Origin: Ruminococcus flavefaciens
GTDB lineage: Bacteria > Bacillota > Clostridia > Oscillospirales > Ruminococcaceae
Reading direction: 5' to 3'
Length of the DNA stretch: 64,000 nucleotides
Assembly: GCA_023663905.1 (NCBI GenBank)
Contig: JAMPGO010000002.1
Coordinates: 94,737-158,736 of the forward strand
The translations under genes and the position numbers were made by a program. The first letter of the stretch is position 1. Each line of letters starts with the position of its first letter. This document shows, piece after piece, positions 51,858 to 61,030 of the stretch. The notes beneath the pieces were generated by a model that was given only the letters and a program-made list of their open reading frames with translations, was not told the DNA's origin and searched no databases.

Positions 51858-53159
51858 ATGTTATGGCAGATTGTTCTGCAAATTTTTCTTATCGCTCTCA
51901 ACGCTGTTTTTGCCTGTGCGGAAACAGCTGTAATATCAAGCAATCCGACGAAGCTTGAAAAGCCTGCGAACGACGGCGACAAGAGAGCAGTAAAACTTCA
52001 GAAGCTTATAAATGAATCGCCGAAAGTACTTGCAGGAATACGGACGGCTGTAACTTTTTCGGGATTTATCGGTTCTGCTTTCTGTGCGGATTTCTTTGCC
52101 CCGAAACTGGTATCGCTGGCACACAATATCGGACTGAACGGCTGTGACAATATTATACACCCTGTTTCCGTCGTGGCTGTAACGCTCATTCTGTCCTGTG
52201 TTATGCTCCTGTTCGGCGAACTCGTCCCGAAACGTATGGCGATGAAAAATCCCGAAAAACTCGCCCTTTCAATGACAGCAGTAATAAATGCTGTGAGAAT
52301 TATTTTCGCTCCTCTTGTATGGGTTCTCAACTTCCTGACCGATATAATCCTCAAGATTATGGGTGTGAATCCCGAAAACAAGAACGCTACCGTTACGGAA
52401 GAGGAAATTATTATGATGTCGGACGTAGGTGCGGAAAAGGGTACTATTGACGAGACCGAAAACCGAATAATCAAGAATATTTTTGCGTTCGATGATATGA
52501 CGGCGGAACAGATATGCACGCACAGAACGGATGTTTCGGTTCTCTGGAGCAGTGATTCCGTTGAAACGTGGGAAGAGACTATCCACCGCACTCGCCATTC
52601 CCGATTCCCTGTATGCGACGAAAATATTGACCACATCGTTGGTATACTTAACGCAAAGGACTATTTCCGTCTCGATGACAAGAGCCGTGAGAATATTATG
52701 AAAAACGCTGTCAGAGAGCCGTATTTCGTCCACGAAAATATGAAGGCGGACAGTCTTTTTGCTCAGATGAAAAAAAGCGGAGGTCATCATTTTGCCGTTG
52801 TTGTCGATGAATACGGCGGTATGTCGGGAATTATCACAGTAACCGACCTTGTTGAACAGCTCGTAGGCGATTTCGATGACGACGAACTTAATCAGCCCGA
52901 AGTGAAATTCCGCAGAACAGGCGAAAACGAGTGGATTATCCCGGGTATCACAAGTCTCTCCGATGTCTGCGAGGAACTGGAAATCTCGCTTCCCTCTGAC
53001 AAATACGATACATTCGGCGGTTACGTGATTGATTTTCTCGGCGAAATCCCGAAAAACAGCACAACCACTTCTTTCAACTGCGACGGACTTCACATCGAGG
53101 TACTTGAAATCCACCACCACCGCATAAAAGTCTGCCGTGTAACCAAGATTACGGAATAA
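51858..53159 (+). CDS. CNNM/CorC-family (DUF21-CBS) transporter
   Basis: The 433-residue protein has a DUF21 membrane domain with four hydrophobic stretches (about 1-165), a CBS pair (about 205-325, with SRFPVCDENIDHIVGILN and FAVVVDEYGGMSGIITVTDLVEQLVGD), and a C-terminal CorC/HlyC domain (DGLHIEVLEIHHHRIK). Family members move or control magnesium or related metal ions. GGAGGA lies seven bases before the ATG and takes part in the leader structure. Confidence 0.9.
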   Translation: MLWQIVLQIFLIALNAVFACAETAVISSNPTKLEKPANDGDKRAVKLQKLINESPKVLAGIRTAVTFSGFIGSAFCADFFAPKLVSLAHNIGLNGCDNIIHPVSVVAVTLILSCVMLLFGELVPKRMAMKNPEKLALSMTAVINAVRIIFAPLVWVLNFLTDIILKIMGVNPENKNATVTEEEIIMMSDVGAEKGTIDETENRIIKNIFAFDDMTAEQICTHRTDVSVLWSSDSVETWEETIHRTRHSRFPVCDENIDHIVGILNAKDYFRLDDKSRENIMKNAVREPYFVHENMKADSLFAQMKKSGGHHFAVVVDEYGGMSGIITVTDLVEQLVGDFDDDELNQPEVKFRRTGENEWIIPGITSLSDVCEELEISLPSDKYDTFGGYVIDFLGEIPKNSTTTSFNCDGLHIEVLEIHHHRIKVCRVTKITE

Positions 53160-53164
53160 ACAGC

Positions 53165-53192
53165 AATCCCCTGAAATTTCAGGGGATTTTTT
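53165..53192. terminator. Bidirectional terminator between CNNM and the O-antigen-ligase-like gene
   Basis: AATCCCCTGAAATTTCAGGGGATT is a perfect 24-base palindrome with a T run in the plus direction. Confidence 0.9.
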
Positions 53193-53193
53193 A

Positions 53194-54606
53194 TTATTTT
53201 TCCTTTGTATCTGCACAGCACATACCTGCCACGCACCAGAAAACTGCGGAATAGCATATATTACTGCATCCTATCAGGAATAACAGCACGCCTCCTGCGG
53301 TAAGTATCAGCATACACAGCGACTGCCATTTTCCTGTTTTTCTGAATCTCATAAATCCGATTGCAAGGACTGAGACAAGAATCACAACAAGTGCGATTCC
53401 CGACGGCACTCCACGTGTTGCCGTTGTATAGAGGTACTCGTTGTAGACCTTATCAAAAGTACCCTTGTTGTCGGCGACTATATCGCTTATTGCGCCCTCC
53501 TCGCCCGATGTTCCAAACGTGTAAAGCTGTGGAAATACAAGCTGTTCAGGTCCTGTACCTGTAAGTGCGTTGGATTCTATGATATTCATAGTCCTGCGGT
53601 TGAGATAATAGTACACGTCGCCCGTGCTGTCTATGTCAAGCACATCGGAATTGAAATTTCCGCTCGCTGAAATTCTGTAGTAAGAATCGGCAAACCATAA
53701 TATTCTTCCGTCGTAAAGCCTGTACTGCGTAATATTGCCGATAAGTCCGCACTGCACCAGTATCACGGACAAAACCGCAGGGATTATTACGGCAAGCACG
53801 GATAAAAGCCTGATTTTCGGCGATTTCATTGCAAAAACCGCTATGATTACCGAAATCACGGCAAAAACTACTCCGCATATGCCTATCAGCGAATAGGTGA
53901 ACATCATCGTGAACGAGAATATGCAGGCGGAGATTATACAGAATATCCGCCCCGATTTTTTTTCGAGGAACAGGAATCCCATAAGAGAAGCCGTCAGCGA
54001 GAGAGTAAGGAGCATTGCGAGAAATAACGGCGACTGTGCAAGTCCTGACGCTGCATTTGCCTGAAGCTCCATAGAGAGCATACGATAGTTGCTTAATTTT
54101 CCTGTAAATACCTGTATCAGGGCGAATATCGAGTTAAGCAGACCTGCTCCGACGATTCCGTAAATCAGCGTTAAAACGGATTTCTCACGCTTTACCGAAA
54201 GTGCCGTGCAGAAAAAACAGGCATAGAATATAATCGCAAGCAAGCCCTCTCCTCTGCCTGTGTAGCCGTAAAACGCTATATTCACATCATACGAATTTAT
54301 CAGGGAAATCACACCCCATATCAGCATAAATCCGAACGCACAGACAGGAACGAGCGTTTTTTTGCCGATATACTTCTTTATTGCACCGATAAGGGCGAGA
54401 ATCATACAGATTACTCCTGCAACGGCAAGTCCCACAGCGGAAAGCGCATACATCTGCTGTCTCGCAATTACAGGAATCGCCGTCAGCAGTGATGTTGAGA
54501 AGCAGGCTGTAAGCAAGCCGAATGAAGCCAGTTTTGAATATTTCTCCTCAGTGAGGTTAAGTATAAAGTTTGAATTTTCAGATGAATTGAACAGCTGTTT
54601 TGCCAT
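53194..54606 (-). CDS. O-antigen ligase/polymerase-like multi-pass membrane protein
   Basis: The 470-residue protein has about ten to twelve membrane helices and one large outside loop (about 290-395). The loop contains ALTGTGPEQLVF and YNEYLYTTATRGVPSG, like the Wzy_C region of O-antigen ligases and polymerases. It may handle cell-wall or surface glycans; the substrate is unknown. A GGAAAGGGG site precedes the ATG. It follows the M6 protease gene on the same strand by 20 bases of spacing downstream. Confidence 0.75.
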   Translation of the reverse strand: MAKQLFNSSENSNFILNLTEEKYSKLASFGLLTACFSTSLLTAIPVIARQQMYALSAVGLAVAGVICMILALIGAIKKYIGKKTLVPVCAFGFMLIWGVISLINSYDVNIAFYGYTGRGEGLLAIIFYACFFCTALSVKREKSVLTLIYGIVGAGLLNSIFALIQVFTGKLSNYRMLSMELQANAASGLAQSPLFLAMLLTLSLTASLMGFLFLEKKSGRIFCIISACIFSFTMMFTYSLIGICGVVFAVISVIIAVFAMKSPKIRLLSVLAVIIPAVLSVILVQCGLIGNITQYRLYDGRILWFADSYYRISASGNFNSDVLDIDSTGDVYYYLNRRTMNIIESNALTGTGPEQLVFPQLYTFGTSGEEGAISDIVADNKGTFDKVYNEYLYTTATRGVPSGIALVVILVSVLAIGFMRFRKTGKWQSLCMLILTAGGVLLFLIGCSNICYSAVFWCVAGMCCADTKEK

Positions 54607-54626
54607 ATCAAATCCCCTTTCCTGTT

Positions 54627-56306
54627 TTATTTGGTGCTTACAGTAACTGTGCAGGTATCGGCATTTACTTCCCCTATTTTCACCGTAATTCCGGGATTAA
54701 TCGTCATATTGCCGTCAGAGTCGTACCAGTTGAACTCAGGGACGGAGCTGTCGATTACATCACCCGAGCCGTAATAATTATCCGTGCTGTCCGTACCTTC
54801 GCCGACAAGCCTTATAAAACGTCGTCCGTTGTTGTAATTTGTCTCCGTATCGTTTCCGCTGGAGTACCTGAATGTATTGTACCACATATCGCCTGTGACT
54901 TCTGCGCTTACGTGATACGCACGCACACCCTCGCCTGTAGCTCTCCACCACTGTCCTGTAAGTCCACTGTTATTCTTTTTAAGTCCTGCATATTCAAGTA
55001 TGAAAAACTCGGAATAATAGTTCTCGTCAAGCTCACCGCACGGAATAATCAGACAGCCTGAATCGTCGAGTGAGGCTTCGGTCAGCGTAAAAGTCTTACT
55101 GCCCATATTTTCATTGTATACCTGAATCTGTTCGGGCTTATACCAGCCGAGCATTAATTTTGAAACCGCACCGAAATCGCATATAGCGTCGTCCATAAGT
55201 TCAAAGCCAGCCGAGCCGTGCATACCCTGAAAATCTTCAACACCGTATAAATAGTAGTCGGGAAGTCCCATACAATGACCCATTTCGTGCAGATATGAGC
55301 TGTTGAAGTTTGAGTAATTGTCGGCGGATTTGATTTCAGCATTGCCCACAATAACGTGACCGATGTCCATTCCGTCAGCCCTGTTGCGTGAATCACCGCC
55401 GAACATTCCGGCAGAAGCCCACCAGTTATCGTCGCCTGCTGATTCAGGAACGCTTATAAGAATGCTGTCTATTATCTTATCGTTATCGCCGTCAAACTGC
55501 GAAAAATCGACAGTCGAATCAAATTCGGCGATTATCTCGTCAATAAGCGAAACGTGCCATACATCACCCTCATAATAGGATTTGTTATTCTTGGCTGTGT
55601 ATGTATAAGCCTCGCCTGTCAGATTCATTGCACCCTTGGATGAACGCTTATAAAATGCGCTCATACTCTCAAAAGGATAGTTGCCGTCATCTTCATTTTC
55701 CGAGCCGAAAGCAATATTCTCAATCTGCTCGGTTGAAGGAAGATAGCTGTATTTGCAGTCAGGGAAATCGACATAGAAGATAACCGTCCTTGCTTCGCCC
55801 TGCGACGGCATAGAACCGTACAGGTCGTATATAGGCGGATTTATGAAGTTTTCAGAAGCTGTGACGGTAGTCGTGGTGGTGGTTGATGTCGTCGCCGTTG
55901 TTGAAGCAGTCGTTGTTGCAGGTTCTTCAATCCATTCAAGCACGGGAATGCCAGTCTGCGAGATAATATATCTGCGGAGCATAATCATATCGTACACATC
56001 AACTCTGCCGTCCTGATTCAAATCAGCCGTTTCAAGAAATTTCTTTGCAAGAAATCCCTCTCCGCCGTCTATGGATATAACCTTTCCCTTGACATCATAG
56101 CCATTGGAAGATGTAAGCTTGCTTTCGCCGAGAAGATGTTTTGTCATAATTACAGCGTCGGCAATACTTACCTGATTATCGTTATTGAGGTCGCCGAGAA
56201 ATCCCAGCTGTTTCCAGTCGGCAAAAGCATTTGCCGAAGCGATTCCCGTATAAACAGCAGTAAATGAAACAGCAGTCATAAAAATACGTCTGAAAAATTT
56301 ACCCAT
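54627..56306 (-). CDS. Secreted M6-type metalloprotease with an N-terminal dockerin
   Basis: The 559-residue secreted protein has a signal peptide (1-28), a dockerin-like pair (GDLNNDNQVSIADAV at 38-52 and ADLNQDGRVDVYDMI at 94-108), a Thr linker (130-150) and a zinc peptidase domain with HEMGHCMGLPD (340-350), the H-E-x2-H-x2-G-x2-D pattern of the immune-inhibitor-A/M6 clan. It probably digests proteins outside the cell while attached to a cohesin. The dockerin has a long insert between its repeats (about 40 residues), unlike the others in the window. Confidence 0.88.
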   Translation of the reverse strand: MGKFFRRIFMTAVSFTAVYTGIASANAFADWKQLGFLGDLNNDNQVSIADAVIMTKHLLGESKLTSSNGYDVKGKVISIDGGEGFLAKKFLETADLNQDGRVDVYDMIMLRRYIISQTGIPVLEWIEEPATTTASTTATTSTTTTTTVTASENFINPPIYDLYGSMPSQGEARTVIFYVDFPDCKYSYLPSTEQIENIAFGSENEDDGNYPFESMSAFYKRSSKGAMNLTGEAYTYTAKNNKSYYEGDVWHVSLIDEIIAEFDSTVDFSQFDGDNDKIIDSILISVPESAGDDNWWASAGMFGGDSRNRADGMDIGHVIVGNAEIKSADNYSNFNSSYLHEMGHCMGLPDYYLYGVEDFQGMHGSAGFELMDDAICDFGAVSKLMLGWYKPEQIQVYNENMGSKTFTLTEASLDDSGCLIIPCGELDENYYSEFFILEYAGLKKNNSGLTGQWWRATGEGVRAYHVSAEVTGDMWYNTFRYSSGNDTETNYNNGRRFIRLVGEGTDSTDNYYGSGDVIDSSVPEFNWYDSDGNMTINPGITVKIGEVNADTCTVTVSTK

Positions 56307-56331
56307 AGCAATTCTCCTTTTTTATAAAAAA

Positions 56332-56356
56332 ACTGCGGACGAACACCGTCCGCAGT
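56332..56356 (-). terminator. Terminator after rny
   Basis: A perfect 9-bp GC-rich stem (ACTGCGGAC and complement), seven-base loop and seven T residues on the minus strand. Confidence 0.92.
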
Positions 56357-56362
56357 ACACGC

Positions 56363-57940
56363 TTACTTAGCATAGTCAGTAACTCTGCTTTCACGAATAA
56401 GGTTAACCTTAATCTGTCCGGGATAATCCATATCGTTTTCAATCTGCTGTGCAATCTGTCTTGCAACAAGCACCATTTTTTCGTCGTTGATAACCTCCGG
56501 GACAACCATAATTCTGACTTCTCTGCCAGCCTGAACGGCAAAACACTTTTCAACGCCCTCATAGGACTTGCATATTTCCTCAAGTTTCTGGAGACGTTTG
56601 ATATAGCTTTCATAGTTCTCGCTTCTTGCGGCAGGTCTTGCTGCTGATATTGCGTCGGCAGCCTGCACAATACAGGCGATAACGGTTCTCGGCTCAACGT
56701 CGTTATGATGAGCTTCAACAGCGTGGATAACGGCGGCACTCTCGTTGTATTTCTTACACACGTCAACACCAATCTGAACGTGCGAACCCTCGATTTCAGC
56801 GGTGAGAGCCTTTCCTATATCGTGAAGAAGTCCCGCACGACGGGCAACGTTAGCGTCAACTCCAAGCTCGGAAGCCAGAACTCCGCTGAGCTTTGCAACT
56901 TCAATCGAATGGTCAAGAACATTCTGCCTGTAGCTTGTGCGGAATTTCAATCTTCCGAGAAGCTTTATAAGCTCGTGGTTGATTCCGTGAACGTTTGTCT
57001 CGATAACAGCACGCTCGCCCTCCTGCTTGATACGGTACTCAACCTCTCGGCGAGCCTTGTCAACCATTTCCTCAATGCGTGTCGGGTGAATACGTCCGTC
57101 GGCGATAAGCTTTTCGAGTGCGATTCTTGCAACCTCTCGGCGAATCTGGTCAAAGCACGAAAGCGTGATGGCTTCGGGCGTATCGTCGATAATCAGGTCA
57201 ACACCCGTGAGCGTTTCAAGGGTTCTGATATTACGTCCTTCACGACCGATAATGCGACCCTTCATCTCGTCGTTAGGCAACGGAACAACCGAAACTGCCG
57301 ACTCTGAAACCTGGTCTGCCGCAACTTTTGCGATAGCAAGGGCAATCTGATTTCTCGCCTTTTCATTGCACTCGTCCTTGAGCTGCTGTTCATAGGATGC
57401 AATTTTAACAGCCTTTTCGTGAACAAGGTCGTCTTCAAGCTTGGACAGAATATATTCCTTAGCCTGTTCTCTGGTGAGTTCGGAAATTCTTTCGAGAACG
57501 TCCATTTCTGATTTTTTAATCTGTTCGGCTTCTCTGAGTTTTTCTTCGGCACTCTTAATCTTCTGATTGAGAACGTCCTCTTTTTTCTCCAGATTATCAG
57601 TTTTTCTGTCGAGATTTTCCTCCTTCTGCTGCATACGTCTCTCCTGACGTGACAGCTCTGCTCTGCGGTCCTTAATTTCCTTGTCTGCTTCTGAACGGAG
57701 CTTGTGGATTTCATCCTTAGCCTCAACCAAAGCACCTTTTCTCTTATTATCTGCGTCCCTCTCAGCATCGTCGATAATACGTCTTGCCTGCTGTTCAGCC
57801 GAACCGAGAGTTGTTTCAGCCTCACGCTTACGCTGTTCTATGCCGGCAGTTATACCCTTTTTATAGGCAACAGACCAGCCGATTCCTATACCGGCTGCGA
57901 GAGCGACAATAACAAGTACAATAGTAATAATAAGTTCCAT
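56363..57940 (-). CDS. rny: Ribonuclease Y
   Basis: The 525-residue membrane-bound endoribonuclease starts mRNA decay. It has one N-terminal helix (2-24), a long coiled coil rich in Glu, Lys and Arg (about 30-205), a KH domain ([15 protein letters not shown]), and an HD domain ([18 protein letters not shown]). I chose the ATG at 57940 with AGGAGGT ten bases upstream, where the membrane helix begins at once; the longer frame to 57964 has no site. It carries a leader of about 255 bases. Confidence 0.96.
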   Translation of the reverse strand: MELIITIVLVIVALAAGIGIGWSVAYKKGITAGIEQRKREAETTLGSAEQQARRIIDDAERDADNKRKGALVEAKDEIHKLRSEADKEIKDRRAELSRQERRMQQKEENLDRKTDNLEKKEDVLNQKIKSAEEKLREAEQIKKSEMDVLERISELTREQAKEYILSKLEDDLVHEKAVKIASYEQQLKDECNEKARNQIALAIAKVAADQVSESAVSVVPLPNDEMKGRIIGREGRNIRTLETLTGVDLIIDDTPEAITLSCFDQIRREVARIALEKLIADGRIHPTRIEEMVDKARREVEYRIKQEGERAVIETNVHGINHELIKLLGRLKFRTSYRQNVLDHSIEVAKLSGVLASELGVDANVARRAGLLHDIGKALTAEIEGSHVQIGVDVCKKYNESAAVIHAVEAHHNDVEPRTVIACIVQAADAISAARPAARSENYESYIKRLQKLEEICKSYEGVEKCFAVQAGREVRIMVVPEVINDEKMVLVARQIAQQIENDMDYPGQIKVNLIRESRVTDYAK

Positions 57941-57964
57941 ACAGTGCATTACCTCCTTTTGCAA

Positions 57965-58195
57965 ATTAAGTTTGTATCATAAAAATCAGCTTATTGCACA
58001 GGCGGTAAATGCCGCATCATTTTATTCATTTGTAATATATATTGACAGAAAGCATACTCCAAGGCTTTCTGAAACAGCGGACTAAAAAACGTCCGTAGGG
58101 ATATATCATCGGCTTATATATGTATCTGAATCAGCCGAAATGATTTAAAACAAGCTGCAATTACTGCCCAAAGCAATTTTTTGCAATAAATACAA
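57965..58195 (-). promoter_or_regulatory. Long structured leader of rny
   Basis: Between the predicted transcription start and rny lie about 255 bases without a convincing gene. Hairpins on the minus strand include CAGAAAGC...GCTTTCTG, CGGAC...GTCCG, CGGCT...AGCCG and GCGG...CCGC. It may be a regulatory leader, for example for rny feedback; this is inference. Confidence 0.5.
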
Positions 58196-58202
58196 CATCT
58201 TT

Positions 58203-58231
58203 ATTATACACTTATTTCACAGATATGTCAA
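58203..58231 (-). promoter_or_regulatory. Promoter of rny
   Basis: Minus-strand TTGACA, a 17-base spacer and TATAAT: a consensus promoter. Confidence 0.85.
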
Positions 58232-58312
58232 TAGATTTTCGTCAATTTATTACAAAACAGAAAAAATTAAATTTATCAACTGTTTCGGTATACATTTTTT
58301 TCATAAAAACAG

Positions 58313-58341
58313 TTGAATTTTCCTGATGGTTATGATATAAT
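58313..58341 (+). promoter_or_regulatory. Promoter of the 58409-63805 operon
   Basis: TTGAAT, a 17-base spacer and TATAAT with an upstream TGA. It starts at the same base as an upstream in-frame TTG, which shows that codon is not a real start. Confidence 0.75.
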
Positions 58342-58408
58342 AAAGAAAGGTATTTATTTCGGCTTGGCTGTGTGCCGTAAAAAAACAGCCCTTGGATTGG
58401 AGCAGATT

Positions 58409-58744
58409 ATGATAAATCCGAATATTTTTCTCACTATGGCAGAAAATCAGATGGAATCACCATCGTTTTTTCCGTTTTCAATGCCTCTGCACATCGGCTT
58501 CTGCGTGCTTGCACTGGCATTCTTTATACTAAGATTTGTAACCGATAAAAAGCCGTATCAGCTCATTCTGGCAGTCGCAATACCGCTCTCTCTCACCCTC
58601 TGGATTTCCTCAAGCAGAACGTGGTACTATATTCTCGGGCTGATTGAACTTATACTTATTATCACCGCCTTTGTCTCGTCAGTTATCTCCAAAAGAAAAG
58701 GCAAATCCGAAGAAGTACAGACCGTCGGCGAGGAACAGGAATGA
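58409..58744 (+). CDS. Unknown small membrane protein
   Basis: The 111-residue protein has three hydrophobic helices (about 26-45, 52-70 and 74-93) and a charged tail ending in Glu residues. I do not recognise it. The ATG at 58409 has GGAG six bases upstream. It overlaps the next gene by ATGA, so both are translated together. Confidence 0.72.
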   Translation: MINPNIFLTMAENQMESPSFFPFSMPLHIGFCVLALAFFILRFVTDKKPYQLILAVAIPLSLTLWISSSRTWYYILGLIELILIITAFVSSVISKRKGKSEEVQTVGEEQE

Positions 58745-59691
58745 AAATAACTATACTTGACTGGGCGACAATGGCTCAGATTGGCGATATATCGGCTGAT
58801 TCCCTTAAAAAATACGGCGAGCTGACAGTTTACGACTTCACATCGCCCGAACAGACCGCCGAACATATCGGGGATTCCGAAATAGTCCTCTGCAACAAGG
58901 TGCTTATCACACGGGATATTATTGACAAATGCCCGAATCTCAGATATATCGGGCTTTTCGCCACAGGGTTCAACAATATCGATACAGAATATGCAAAGTC
59001 AAAAAATATAACTGTATGCAATGCGGGTCAGTATTCCACAAATGCAGTCGCACAGCAGGTTTTCGCCTATATTCTGGACTTCGCAAGCCGTATCCGTGAA
59101 TATGATTCCGCCGTTAAGTCGGGCGAATGGGAGACTTCGCCGTGCTTTTCGTACTTCCCGATTCCGACGGCTGAAATTGCAGGAAAAACGCTGTCTGTCG
59201 TGGGTTACGGCTCAATCGGCAGACGTGTTGCGGAAATCGGCAATGCTTTTGGTATGAAGATAATCGTCAGCACAAGAACAGCGCCCAAGAACTGCCCGTA
59301 TGAAGTTACCGACATAGAAACAGCAGTGAAAAATGCCGATTTTCTGACGTTTCACTGTCCTCTTACCGAGCAGACAAACGGTATTGTAAATGCCGATTTG
59401 CTGGGACTTATGAAACAGTCGGCAGTTTTAATCAACACATCAAGAGGCGCTGTCGTAAATGAAAACGACTTAGCAAACGCACTTGACAGCGGAAAAATTG
59501 CCTTTGCTTATCTCGACGTGCTTGAAAAAGAACCTATGTCGCCCGATACTCCGCTTAAAAATGCCCGAAACTGCGTAATAACTCCGCATACTGCGTGGGC
59601 GCCTTACGAGACGAGAGAACGTCTGTTCGATATAGTATGCGATAATATTGAGAAGTGGCAGAACGGTATGCCACAGAATAAAGTTAACTGA
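58741..59691 (+). CDS. D-isomer-specific 2-hydroxyacid dehydrogenase
   Basis: The 316-residue NAD-dependent dehydrogenase has the nucleotide motif VVGYGSIGRRVAE, the catalytic Arg in INTSRGAVVNE, Glu in LEKEPM and His in TPHTAWAPYETR. It is closest in style to glycerate/hydroxypyruvate reductases; the exact substrate is not settled. It sits upstream of proB, with which it probably shares an mRNA. Confidence 0.9.
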   Translation: MKITILDWATMAQIGDISADSLKKYGELTVYDFTSPEQTAEHIGDSEIVLCNKVLITRDIIDKCPNLRYIGLFATGFNNIDTEYAKSKNITVCNAGQYSTNAVAQQVFAYILDFASRIREYDSAVKSGEWETSPCFSYFPIPTAEIAGKTLSVVGYGSIGRRVAEIGNAFGMKIIVSTRTAPKNCPYEVTDIETAVKNADFLTFHCPLTEQTNGIVNADLLGLMKQSAVLINTSRGAVVNENDLANALDSGKIAFAYLDVLEKEPMSPDTPLKNARNCVITPHTAWAPYETRERLFDIVCDNIEKWQNGMPQNKVN

Positions 59692-59704
59692 TTTAAGGAA
59701 AGAT

Positions 59705-60511
59705 ATGACTATGCGAAATATTTCTGATAAAAAAAGAATTGTTATAAAATTAGGTACTTCCACGCTCGCACACAGCACAGGCAGGCTTAATATCCGCCGT
59801 ATGAACGACCTTGTGCGTGTGATTTCCGACCTGCACAACTCGGGTAAAGAGATAATTATGGTCTCGTCGGGTGCTGTAGGTCTCGGCACGGGCAAGCTCG
59901 GGCTTTCAAAGCGACCTAAAGATACCAAGCTCAAACAGGCTGTTGCCGCCGTCGGACAGTGCGAGCTTATGCACGTTTATGACGATATGTTTGAGAAATA
60001 CAGCGTAACTGTTGCGCAGATTCTTCTAACAAAGACTATCATCAATAATCCCAACCACTGCGAGAACTTCAGGAATACTATTGAAACGCTCGTAGGTATG
60101 GGTGTTATCCCGATTGTCAACGAGAACGACTCTATCTCTATTGACGAGCTGGAGCTTGAAATCGGCGAAAACGATTCCCTTTCCGCACTTGTCGCTTCAC
60201 TTGCCGAAGCGGATTTGCTTCTTATTCTCTCGGACATTGACGGTCTGTACAATGACGACCCGCATAAGAATCCCGATGCAGAGCCGATTACTGTTGTTGA
60301 GGAAATCACTCCCGAAATAGAGAGAATAGCAGGCGGTGCAGGTTCGGGACTTGGCACAGGCGGTATGTCAACAAAAATAAACGCCGCTAAAATCGCTTCG
60401 GAAGCCGGTATTGATATGGTTATTATGAACGGCAAAAATCCCGAACTTCTTTACGATTTGTTTGAAAACAAGGAAATCGGCACTATTTTTAAGGCTAAAA
60501 TTTATGAGTGA
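59705..60511 (+). CDS. proB: Glutamate 5-kinase, short form without PUA domain
   Basis: This 268-residue kinase phosphorylates glutamate in the first step of proline synthesis. Landmarks are VIKLGTSTL at the start, VSSGAVGLG, NENDSISI, LSDIDGLYNDDP and GTGGMSTKINAA. It lacks the roughly 100-residue PUA domain of the E. coli enzyme, as in many clostridia. The ATG at 59705 has AAGGA five bases upstream; a second ATG follows two codons later. Its end overlaps the next gene by eight bases. Confidence 0.93.
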   Translation: MTMRNISDKKRIVIKLGTSTLAHSTGRLNIRRMNDLVRVISDLHNSGKEIIMVSSGAVGLGTGKLGLSKRPKDTKLKQAVAAVGQCELMHVYDDMFEKYSVTVAQILLTKTIINNPNHCENFRNTIETLVGMGVIPIVNENDSISIDELELEIGENDSLSALVASLAEADLLLILSDIDGLYNDDPHKNPDAEPITVVEEITPEIERIAGGAGSGLGTGGMSTKINAAKIASEAGIDMVIMNGKNPELLYDLFENKEIGTIFKAKIYE

Positions 60512-61007
60512 TAAAAAAGATACTGAATTAGAAAAGACTGAAAAAACCTTGAACAGGGTTCTTATTGCCATAATTGTAGTTATTTTACTGCTCTTCGGTG
60601 CATATAAGCTATTTTTTGACCTTGATATTACATATCACATTTTCGGAAAAAACCGCAAGGCAGAAATGGAAGAAACATTCGGTATTACAGTAACAGATGA
60701 CATAAAGCTTGAAAGATATAATGAATTTGGCTGGCTTTCATTTACTTATACTCTTGACATAAGCAATATAGCTGATTGTGACAAATTTATGCAGGACAAT
60801 GTAAAAGGTAAACTTGCAAGAAAAATCGAAAACGGTATTATCTATAATTATGAAGACAATACTCGGGAGTTTTCTGATTACTATGAACAGTATCATAAAG
60901 ACGAAATTGAATATATTTATATATGGGGCAACTCTGAAATTTATGCGGATTTTTATGACCATAATAATGATGGATATTATTCAGCTACTCTTTATAAGTG
61001 TGAATAA
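60504..61007 (+). CDS. Unknown membrane-anchored protein inserted between proB and proA
   Basis: The 167-residue protein has one membrane helix (about 19-40) and an outside domain rich in Asp, Glu and Tyr, ending with NDGYYSATLYKCE. I do not recognise it. The gene is markedly AT-rich compared with proB and proA and starts inside the proB stop region. Short similar stretches flank it: AAAATTTATGAGTGA at the start and AAAATATTATGAGGTGA after its stop. Confidence 0.72.
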   Translation: MSDKKDTELEKTEKTLNRVLIAIIVVILLLFGAYKLFFDLDITYHIFGKNRKAEMEETFGITVTDDIKLERYNEFGWLSFTYTLDISNIADCDKFMQDNVKGKLARKIENGIIYNYEDNTREFSDYYEQYHKDEIEYIYIWGNSEIYADFYDHNNDGYYSATLYKCE

Positions 61008-61030
61008 AAAATATTATGAGGTGAAGTATT

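Noticed and set aside
52269-53216. Open frame of 315 codons opposite the CNNM gene
   Set aside because: Antisense shadow of a gene with clear DUF21 and CBS motifs; no start signal.
58313-58408. Longer N terminus for the protein at 58409
   Set aside because: The upstream TTG coincides with the -35 box of the likely promoter, so these codons would not be transcribed.
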